64,000 nt of DNA from Apodemus sylvaticus (lineage: Eukaryota; Chordata; Mammalia; Rodentia; Muridae), in assembly GCF_947179515.1 (NCBI RefSeq), contig NC_067472.1:75755184-75819183 (forward strand). The letters are read 5' to 3'. The notes under the pieces were generated by a model, which saw only the letters and a list, made by a program, of their open reading frames with translations, ran no database searches and had not been told where the DNA came from. The position numbers and the translations under genes were made by a program. Numbering within the stretch: position 1 is the stretch's first letter; the number at the start of each line of letters is the position of its first letter. Below are positions 55,386 to 64,000 of the stretch, piece after piece.

Positions 55386-56746
55386 TCTGGGGCTAATGTT
55401 ACTCTACCCTGGCCTCCTTGGAGTAACGATCTGATGAAGAAATTTGTTTTAGATTTAGATTGGTTCCAAATTGAGACATCTCTGACCTTATAAATATGCA
55501 CTGCCAGTTTGCATTATGGTTTCTATCCTGAGTCTTTTTTCCCCTTTCTCTTCCCCAGTACTATTTGTACTCTATAGAGCCTACGGATCCTAGCACAGAT
55601 TGATGGTTAGCCTTGTGGAATGGGCATTAGCACAGAGTGAAGATGTATCAGGGAGAATGGTGTTCTACCTCACTTGACCAGAGGCTCTTCGCTTTGAATT
55701 TGAGAGTCTCAGCGTCCCAGGAGACAAGAGCTGTTTCCTCATCTGGATGTCCGGTCAGCCTTGTACCACCTGCCTCTTTTGAGATGGTTAAGGTACCCAG
55801 CATTGAGGAGGTTGCAAGGACACTTCACATCTAGGCCAGTACCTTAGAAAGTCCTTTCATAGGCATTGAATGGGTGAGGAAGCTGATGTGTGATGCAGAT
55901 GAGACAGTCAGTCCTATGTCTGCATTTCAGGGTTCTCCAAGCGCCATCTTCCACTGGGTCTTTTGAGAAAAGGAAATCTTTGCATTATTCATTGCTTTGT
56001 CTGAAACTATTTGGGCCATATTTTAAAACTGGAAATAATAACTGTTATCTTTACAAATATGGGTATTTAAATAAAAGACACATGGAACTACAGTCTTGGT
56101 GACTATTGTCATCAAAGCGATAAGGACAGTCAATATGCATTTACTTGTGTTGCGGTTGAATATATAAAAGTAGGCATCAGTGCTTATTTCTAGCTGTGGA
56201 TTTCAATGCATTATAGTCAACTACTGGGTTAGGTCATTGCTTTATTATTCTTGGCTATAAGATTTATTAAGTGAAGCTTGAATAAAGTGTGATATTTTTA
56301 AAAGTTAACTATAAAGCTCCACATATTGTAAAGCTAGACTGAATTTCTTCACAGAAGAATGCTGACTTTCGAGAGTCTCAGCAAACCCACTGTATTTGAT
56401 ATTTTACACTCCAATGCAGCATAAACAGTGGTAGCTCCACCCTCTCGCTGCTGACTTTTGATATAGTGAAAGTTGAATACTAAACTATGCCTGCCAGGAA
56501 GCAGTTGGTCTCTTCTGGCTTTTTTCCTGGGTGAATATTAATTAGAACGTTCTTTACAGAATATCAGATGTGACTGCAAATCTGAGGTTTAGCTGGGAAG
56601 AGAGAGCGGTGCTCAGAACAGCCTCGGTGGGACTGCCTCCTCAGAGTCCAGTGTGTGGTTTCCCTAGGAGTGAGGGGACAGTCCGAGAAGTTGTACCCTC
56701 TCAACATTTATCACTCTTTTGAGGCAGATGAGGATGGGGCTGGGTG

Positions 56747-56749
<3 letters not shown>
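55386..56749. other. single-copy DNA, partly AT-rich
   Basis: About 1.36 kb. The part 56100-56560 is complex, AT-rich and repeat-free. The frames 55637-55831 and 55890-56099 are unrecognised. Confidence 0.45.

Positions 56750-56782
<33 letters not shown>
56750..56782 (+). repeat. (TG)n microsatellite
   Basis: About 16 TG units, perfect. Confidence 0.97.
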
Positions 56783-56784
<2 letters not shown>

Positions 56785-59009
56785 TATTAGTAGTTCTACT
56801 AGTGTGGTTTTCTTTATAATTCCTTCACCGTGACATAAACATGATTATTATCAGAGAGTTTGCTTTGCATGTAGATATCTGGTCTATGCTAAAAGGAGAT
56901 TATGATTACGTAAACCTTATTTCTTAGTGAAAGTACCCAGCGCCAATATCTCTGTTACTTTGGTCAGTTAAAGAGTGATGTCCCCCTGGATGACCACTGC
57001 CTTGTTTTCCTCCCACCTACCTCATTTGTCTCTTCCCTAGCCTTAAGAACCTTTCTTTTATTATGTCTTATGTGCTGAGATGTGGACTCGCTCTTACTTT
57101 GTCCCATGGTGACAGTTATGGGAACCACTTCCAAATTCTATGTTCAGGGTAATCAGGCTCTTTTTGGATACAGTCCCAGGCTCACACCAGACTTAACTCA
57201 CAGGCTTGAAGTCCTTCACTGTTTCTATTTGTGAGAAATTCCTATTTGCTGGTTTTCTGTAAGATTAGGCTCCTCCACCCCAGTACCAACCCACAGCCTG
57301 GCTATTGTAAGCCCAAGGAAATCTGAGCTGCGTCACTGGCTCTTCCCTGGCCCGAGGAGTGCACGTGAGGGCTCTGGACTCAGCCTCTGTCAGAACCTGG
57401 AAAGTGCTGCTGAGCTGGCCTGTTAGCCACTTCAGGGAGCAAGGTGCCACCAACCACAGATTGGGTTAAAAGTAATTTTTCTGCATGATTCTTGGTTGCT
57501 TTCTTCTGTTACCCAGATAAATGAGGGAAGACTTGCAGTAAAAAGTGGCTGTTATTTTCATGAGCACACCTGCTCTCTAATCGCACAGGTACCAGAAATG
57601 CTGTGCTCAGCAGCCTCGGTCAGATTGCAGATGCCACAGGCTTTGGGTCTTGGTGAAATGGCTCAGTTCACTCCCTTCCTGGAGCTCACGTCTGAGTTAC
57701 ACCCACAGCAATGCTTTCCTGTGGATTCTGGTGTTTCTGAAGGGAGAGGCCTAGTGCCACCACATGACATCAGATAAAGGTCATTGCCTCTTGCTGTCCA
57801 AGTGCTGCTGATGGTACCTGCATGCTTTCTGCTCCAAAGAGAACAGTTTGCACTGATTAAATCACATTCCCTTGGCCCTCCATGTTGGGAGGACATGGAG
57901 GAGGGGAGAGCAGCAGAGAGCCTGTGTCTCTGGGTCAGTGGATGGTATCTTTCATTTACCGTGCTTGGCAGGCAGCCTTTGATGGCCACAGGAGCATAGA
58001 TGTGTTTGGTAATTGCAGGAAGAGCTGAAACAATCCATTATCATCTTCAGCATCGCTGAGTGAACCATGTGCCTAGAGTGGCCATCTTGAATTGATTGTT
58101 CTGGCTCTACAAGTCAGCAGTGAACTCCGTGCCAATCGCCTATGCCAGCAGATGGCTCCAAATGAGGTCATTGTTTTGACAGTTTCACAAAAGAACCCCA
58201 AACAGACTGAAACAAGCCTCACACATGTTGGATCACCCTGAACAGTTACGAGATAAAAAATGAACTTGGACCGAAACTTTGGGAACCTTTGGGAAAAGTA
58301 AAACACTCTGGAGGGTCCTTCACGGAGGGTCTGCCATTGACTGCTCACATCTGTGGCTGCCCCTGGGGCAAGCTGGGAAAGGTTTGCCTCACCCCTCTGT
58401 CTGCCTCCTGCCTCCCCTCTGCCCTGGGTGGTGGAACGGCTTGGGTGGCAGTGATTATCTCATTAGGGAGAAGACAATTATTTCAAACCTTGGTGATTGC
58501 AAGCTACATGTAGAAGCGTCTTGGCAGTCTGGAGGCTGATGTTCCTGGAATAATCTCTGTCTTTTACCAATTCCAAAAGTATATGTGTAGTAAGTCACAT
58601 AGCTCCCAAGAAGCATTGGCAGTTCATAGAATTAGACTGCCTACTGGGATCTCTTATCATAGGGTTGGGAAATGGGATAGGCTTTGTGTCTTGGCTTCTG
58701 GAGTGTGCACTGTCACATAGCCTGGTCCCTTGATGGGAACATGAGGGTTTCAAACACTACTCTCATTTAGCTGAGGTCCTCAAGCTCAGTAAAAAACTCG
58801 AAGTTATTTTCTGTTCCTTGGTTCCAATGTGGACCCCCATCAGTGCAGGGATCAATAGCAGGCACAGTTCCCTCCTTCTTCCCAAGGTAGCAGAGAGAGC
58901 TCTGAGGTGGAGGTGTATCCTCTGCTCTCACGCTCTAGTTCTGGAACCTCATGAGAGTGCTCTCCAAGCTTCACATCATATTAGTTCCCTAACAGAGAAC
59001 CACAAACTG
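56783..59009. other. single-copy DNA, no gene supported
   Basis: About 2.2 kb, the longest repeat-free stretch of the right half. Frames on both strands at 57496-57999 and 58279-58536 are unrecognised and in conflict with each other. No splice or poly-A context was found. Confidence 0.45.
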
Positions 59010-59135
59010 ATTGCCACACGCTCATGTGTACGCATGCACACTCATATAGACACACACATACACACATATACTCACAAACACACACATATACACACACACA
59101 CATATACATGCACATAAATGCACACAGACACACTT
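59010..59135 (+). repeat. degenerate (CA)n
   Basis: CACA words with TA and TG interruptions for about 125 bp. Confidence 0.85.
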
Positions 59136-59479
59136 AAGAAATTGTGGTAAAGGATTTTCCCATGGCTCAGGAGGCTAGAAGTCTGAGGTCAGAGTTTCAC
59201 TGGCTCTAGTTTTCCCCTGAAGGCTGACGGACAGTTCTGTTTCAGGACCCTACCCTGTGTTTGTTGCTTGCTGTTGATCATGGAGTTACTGAATTATAAA
59301 ATCACCTCCAAACTCTGCTTCTGTCTGCCTGAGGGTTTTCCCCTTTGTGTTTCTAGACCTGGTTACTGGGTTAGGCTCCACCCCACTCAGTTATGAGCTT
59401 ATCTTATTAATTATAACTGAAAAGACCCTATTCTAAAATAAAGTCACATTCACTGTACCATATGTGAAGATGTGAATAC
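59136..59479. other. single-copy DNA, possibly LTR-related
   Basis: About 340 bp. 'ctcaggaggctagaagtctg' and the following words recall ancient MLT/MST LTRs, but not firmly. Confidence 0.3.
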
Positions 59480-60165
59480 AAGTCTTTTTAAAATATCTTT
59501 TTTGATTTTTTTGAGATTATAATGTAATTACATTATTTCCTCTTCTTCCCATTCCTCCTTCCAACCCTATCCATGCAATCATCTCCTTTATTCTCCTTCA
59601 AGTTCATGTCCTCTTTTTTAAATCGTTGATATATGTGACATATATAAAAATTTAAATATGCAAATGCAAACTGCTCAGTCTGTATAATGTTACCTGCTAG
59701 TTGTTTTCCAGGCCTACCATTTGGTATTGGATAAGCCACCTGTGAGCTCCTCCCCGGGGAAGAGCGTCTCTCCTGCTCTCAGCATCCCTCAGTTGCCTGT
59801 AATTCTCTGTCTAGGGCGGAGGCCTTGTGATCGTTCTCCTTTCTGTGTCAACATGTCTTAGTGCTGTCATTATTTAGGCCTTGCTTAGGCAGCCGTGTTT
59901 GTGTTAGTTTGTGGCTGTAGCTTCTGACATTTCCAGGGGGACACAGTCTCACAGTTAACTTCTGTTCCCTTGGCTCTGACAGTCTTTCTGGCCCATCTTC
60001 TGCAGTGATCCCTGAGCCTTAAGCTCAGGAATTATGTTGTAGATGTGTCAGTTGGGACTAGACTCCACAACTCTGAAATTTTATTGGTTGTGGTTTCCTT
60101 TAATGGTCTCTGTTTCTGTTGCAGAGAGAAGTTTCCTGGATGAGGGGGACATACTTTACTCAGAA
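59480..60165 (-). mobile_element. L1 (Lx-like) 3' UTR, minus strand
   Basis: 'aattacattatttcctcttc', 'ggtattggataagccacctg', 'cccggggaagagcgtctctc', 'gcttctgacatttccagggg', 'gatccctgagccttaagctc' and 'gggactagactccacaactc' follow the reversed L1 3' UTR order. It is the same family as 49455 and 63478. Confidence 0.7.
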
Positions 60166-60358
60166 AGACATGATTAAACCCCCATAAGCCGGGTTCATAA
60201 GTTCATCCTCACTTCTGGACACTGCTTTCTTTCTGTGGGCCCCTGGCAGATCAAAGACACCCAAAACTTTAGTTTTTTGTCTGTGGAATGAGAATACTTT
60301 GAGGAAGTCTGGGTGTGACAAGGTCTTGTGTGGCATTTCTGGGTCTGCTCCAGCCTCC

Positions 60359-60361
<3 letters not shown>
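60166..60361. other. single-copy DNA between an L1 3' UTR and a B4 SINE
   Basis: About 200 bp with no repeat or gene recognised. Confidence 0.45.
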
Positions 60362-60401
<40 letters not shown>

Positions 60402-60655
60402 GGGAGAGGGTGCTTGTGTGGAGCTCAAAAGACAACCTTGTTTGTGGACAGTCTCCACACCTTAGTCTCACCAGTGGACTAAGCTGGTGGACAGTGAGTC
60501 CCAGGGATCTGCCCATCTCTCCGGCCTCAGGGCAAGGGTTACAAACATATGTCATTCTGTCCAAGTGTCTTTGCTTTGATTTTGTATAGGCTCTGGACAT
60601 AGAGCTCAGGCATTTCTTGCAAGGAAAGCATTTACCATGTCACCTCCCCAGCCTC
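60362..60655 (-). mobile_element. B4/RSINE1-type SINE with (TG)19 tail, minus strand
   Basis: A perfect TG run at 60362-60399, then 'cagtctccacaccttagtct', 'caccagtggactaagctggt', 'gtcccagggatctgcccatc' and the head 'ggcatttcttgcaaggaaag' with 'caccatgtcacctccccagcc'-type end. The plus-strand frame (60299-60586) is an artefact of this SINE. Confidence 0.65.
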
Positions 60656-62589
60656 ACAAGTCATCTTTATCTGTATGGAATGAAGACCAGTCCAGAAGAG
60701 ACCTGTGTTTAAAATGTAGGTGCAAGTCCTTTTTCTATTTTATTTAAACTGGGCCATGCTGGTGAATTGAATCTCAAGCCGAAAGTCACAGTACTAGGTC
60801 CTTAGCACCATTCACCAGGAGACTTTTATCTTAGCCATTCATGATGTGGCATTTTATGAGGTGGCACACAAATGGCTTTCATCTCACTCACTGAAATGGA
60901 GTGTTTAAGAAAAAAAAATCCCAGCAGTCATAAAGAGAGGGGTGGGGATGCTAGCTCGAACACATTCCTCACAGGCATCCTGGGTGACGCTCAGGGAGAG
61001 AGTGGGAACTGAAAGTTGCTGGATGGATGAAGGCTTGTGGTGAGGTGACCTGGGCTCCCTGAGCTGAAGGTCTGCCTTCCCATTCTGCAAAATGAAGCTT
61101 CTGAAGCTTCAGGTACCTCTTTCCCTTTGCCTGCATCTTGGTCTGCAGTTTGAGGACAGAAATGACCTTCCTAATATCTCTTACGATGACATCATCTCAA
61201 AAGCTCATTTTCATGCCCCCCCCCCCGCCCCATCCTCAGGAATCAGTGACTCAGGATACTTCATTAAATCTAGAAGTGACCACTCAGGGTATACATTGCC
61301 TAAGCCTACCATGCTAGGTACCAACTATACCCAAAGCAATGACTGAAAAAAACACCTTTAAGGAGCTGACTGTCTAAAGGTGATAATCAGAATACAAGAT
61401 ACCCAGAGCAAGGACAGCATTGTGTCTGGCAGTTAGGGGAGCCTGCCCTGGGTCCAGGAAGAGCCTTAGGAGATGACAAATGACTTAGGGGTAAAGAGAA
61501 ATGACAGACAGGGTTGTCAGAATGGAAATGTATTCCACTCAGGGAAGAGAAATGAGCAAAACAAAGGCCAGGGCCTGAAGCCGAGTGTTGGTGTAGCTCC
61601 ACGTTGCTGGGGCGCTGCCTTGTATGGTCTGGCTGGTGGAAGGTGCCATCTTGGACAATTCACGGGATACATCTTTCCATTGCTGGCTTCTCTGAGATGA
61701 AGTTTCCCAGAAAGCTGACTACAGAGATAGCTTCTGTCTTGGAGTGAGTGATCTGCTCTGATCAGTCACTGCCTTGAAGAGCCTGGCTGGGACACTTTAG
61801 ACAGGGACAGCCTGTGGTGGGTGGGAGGCTTCACGTAATGACTCTAGCCTGCCTGGGGATGACCAGAGTGTCCTTACTTCTTGGATACATGGCTCTGGGA
61901 GCAGATTCCTTGGAAGGAATGTGCTGGCTATGCCATTCCTACTTCTGGACCTTTTCCTTGATCTTGGCAGGGACTGAACCTTGTAACCAGCTCCTTGCTT
62001 TCCTAACTGGGTACCCAATCACTGCTTTCTGAAGAAATGCCTCTTACTGCCTATACAGCTAGTCTTTTTGACCCTATGTCTTGTGGGAAAACGTGCCTTG
62101 TTCCCTTTGCCTGTAGTAGCTCTTCTATATGACCTCCCTGTAGCCTTGTGGCCCTTATCCTCTGGGGGATTTGCTGTTCCCTAACCAGCTTCTCTGTTCT
62201 GCTCCTATGTCCCCAGGTTGTCCCTGCTGACTTTGTCCCAAAAGGCAGAGATGGATAGCATTGTCTATGGCATTCTTTCATACCCAGCATGGTTGAGAAC
62301 ATGCCTGGCACTGGGCAAGAATGCTCTGATTGGTTACACTTGGGTTCAGAATGCTTTCCCTCCATCCCCAGCCCTGCTGTGGGTGAGGATGCTTAGGCTT
62401 CAAGAGTCTGACAGCCACTGGTGTCTGTGTATGCTCTGAGGACAGAAGTTCTTACATTTACAACCCCTTCTAGCCTGAGACATTTGCACATGGTCCTAGG
62501 TAGACAGGTATGTAAGATAGGTACACAATTCAAACATTTGCTAGTAATAAACCATAAAGAAATTCAATTGAAAACAACTCTGAGATTTA
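60656..62589. other. single-copy DNA, no gene supported
   Basis: About 1.9 kb. A C run with one G lies at 61218-61230. An ATG frame at 61092 reaches a donor-like 'cttcag|gtacct' after seven codons and stays open to 61343, but there is no other exon evidence. The frames at 61797-62439 are unrecognised. Confidence 0.4.
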
Positions 62590-62950
62590 CTCAGATTTAG
62601 CTCACTTAGTAAAATTCTTGTGGTTCAAGTTTGAGGACCCAATTAAACCCTCAGAGTCCACAATTAAAACAAAACAAAACAAACAAAACAAAACAAAACA
62701 AAACTGGATGTGGTTGGTGGTTTATGCTAAATCCCAGCACTGGAGATCCAGAGACAAGTGTTTCCCTGGGGCTCACTAGTCAGTGAGCCTAGGCTGACTA
62801 GAGAAGTCTAGGGCAATTAGAGACCTTCAAAAACCAGCAAAGAAATCCAAGGTGGACTGCATCTGAAGAAGTCCCGTAGTTGACCCCTGATTTCTACAAG
62901 TATGCTTGAGTACTTGTGCATGTATCTGTAAACTCACACGCACCCTACAC
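62590..62950 (+). mobile_element. B4/RSINE1-type SINE with internal (AAAAC)n, diverged
   Basis: 'cttgtggttcaagtttgagg' is the old B-box region, then an (AAAAC)n-like run at 62666-62704, 'ctggatgtggttggtggttt', 'ctaaatcccagcactggaga' and 'agttgacccctgatttctac'. The A/C run has expanded between head and body. Confidence 0.65.
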
Positions 62951-63477
62951 ACATGAAGCCAAACCAGTTGTTTGGTATGCATATAATCTTGCCATTTGTT
63001 AATTGCAACTTTGCATGCTAATGACATGGATGTGTTTGCTTGTTTTTACATAAAAAACTAAATATGGCTGAATGTTTGATGCTGCAGGATATAGAGGCTC
63101 TTCAACACTTTCCGGAGTTGACTGATACTTTGATTTTATAATCGCCAGTGCTGAGTGTGCTACTTTGCATTAAATACATGGTGTAAAATAACAGATGTGT
63201 GTTTAGGGCCATTTCAGAAATTGCTGGATATTCTTTCCTAATCTCTAGTCAAAATTCATCTAATTTTGGGGCGTGTGTAAAATTTAAGTCAGCAACCGAA
63301 ACAGTAATTTTTAAAATAAAATATTTTATGCAAGACATTCCAAATACATACTAATCTGATGCTTCTATACTCGAACATATCAATTTATTGAGTTTTTGTT
63401 TTTCATCATTAAATTATTGTGTTTCTTTTGTTTTTTGCTAAAAGGGTAAATGGTGTAATTTATTTTAATATATATTA
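62951..63477. other. single-copy AT-rich DNA
   Basis: About 530 bp, strongly AT-rich towards the right, nothing recognised. Confidence 0.5.
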
Positions 63478-63605
63478 AATTAAAATATAATTACATGATT
63501 TCTTCCTTCCCTTTCTTCCTCCTGCCTCTTCCTGTTCTCTTTCTCCAACTACTCCCAGTTTACTCCACTCTCATTTTGATAATCTCTTTTTCTTTTATTA
63601 TTGAT

Positions 63606-63636
<31 letters not shown>

Positions 63637-63890
63637 TACACACACACATACACCCACACATATACACACACACATACACACACACACACACATTTTTTGT
63701 TGTTTGTGTATGGATGGTTTCAGGGATGACGACTTTGTATTTGATAACCAATCTGAGGGTGCTCATCTCTGGGAGAGGCTGACTCTTTCTCCTTAGCACT
63801 CACTAGTTCATTTTCTGTGGCTGGGACCCCACAAAGCTTCCCCATCCATGTTAGCATGCTATCAATAGGGTCACTGTTTATGCAGCGATT
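63478..63890 (-). mobile_element. L1 (Lx-like) 3' UTR with (CA)n, minus strand
   Basis: 'aattacatgatttcttcctt', a CA microsatellite at about 63606-63692, then 'gtttcagggatgacgacttt', 'tttgataaccaatctgaggg', and 'tgctcatctctgggagaggc' follow the same L1 3' UTR as 49455 and 59480. Confidence 0.65.
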
Positions 63891-64000
63891 TGGGGGGTTA
63901 AAAATGACAGTCCGTAGTCTTTACTAATTTATCGTCATTCAATAAGTAATCTATCAAGTCATTGATAGAACTACAGTGTGTGAATGATGATTATAATTGG
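63891..64000. other. single-copy DNA to the window end
   Basis: Nothing was recognised. Confidence 0.5.

Noticed and set aside
61092..61346. Signal-peptide-like start followed by a donor-like site
   Set aside because: Only seven codons before the donor, no upstream promoter features, and the frame simply continues; too weak to call an exon.

Overview
This is a piece of a rodent nuclear genome, most likely house mouse (Mus). The evidence is the repeat content: a nearly intact B1 SINE of the mouse type with a target-site duplication (33811-34036), many B2/B3 and B4-type SINEs, an ID-like tRNA-derived SINE, rodent MaLR LTRs (ORR1-like and MT-like), rodent L1 3' ends, and long CA, CT, GA and TTCC microsatellites. 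Mouse is preferred over rat because of the B1 sequence and the scarcity of ID copies, but this was judged from memory and not by alignment.

I found no protein-coding gene that I can support. Every long open frame is a microsatellite read-through (poly-Ser, poly-Glu, poly-Arg, Cys-Val), lies inside a transposon, or is a short frame in single-copy DNA without exon signals or a recognised product. The window looks intergenic or intronic. No tRNA, rRNA or CRISPR is present.

Layout. 1-6.3 kb: an ERV LTR carrying a 200-bp GGA tract, an MT-type LTR, single-copy DNA, then a cluster of ORR1-like LTRs with one piece inverted. 6.3-17.4 kb: sparse SINEs around an unusually repeat-free AT-rich block (10.25-11.35 kb) that looks like a conserved enhancer; the B1 at 17.2-17.4 kb has extra copies of a 29-bp segment. 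17.7-21.2 kb: an ancient L1 relic split by two MaLR LTRs. 21.3-30.7 kb: simple repeats, SINEs, and a 131-bp inverted repeat built on an L1 3' end (24.66-25.45 kb). 31-39 kb: a 22-triplet CTG tract, SINEs, an unassigned block (34.0-35.9 kb), a small CpG cluster, and a tail-to-tail inverted B2 pair. 39-46 kb: an MT LTR, L2 and MLT1 relics, B4 SINEs. 46.8-49.1 kb: a dead 5'-truncated L1 on the minus strand with the reverse-transcriptase FADD box followed by a stop. 49.5-64 kb: three L1 (Lx-like) 3' regions in one orientation, a SINE-in-SINE nest, a solo LTR with a 5-bp target duplication, a second conserved-looking block, and a Z-DNA-prone TG/CG repeat.

There are no genes acting together here. 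The functional candidates are regulatory (possible enhancers, one possible CpG-linked first exon) and structural (inverted repeats, Z-DNA and triplex-prone tracts). I did not find a previously undescribed biological system. Family names of repeats are from memory of consensus sequences; boundaries are good to roughly 10-30 bp unless a target duplication is given.
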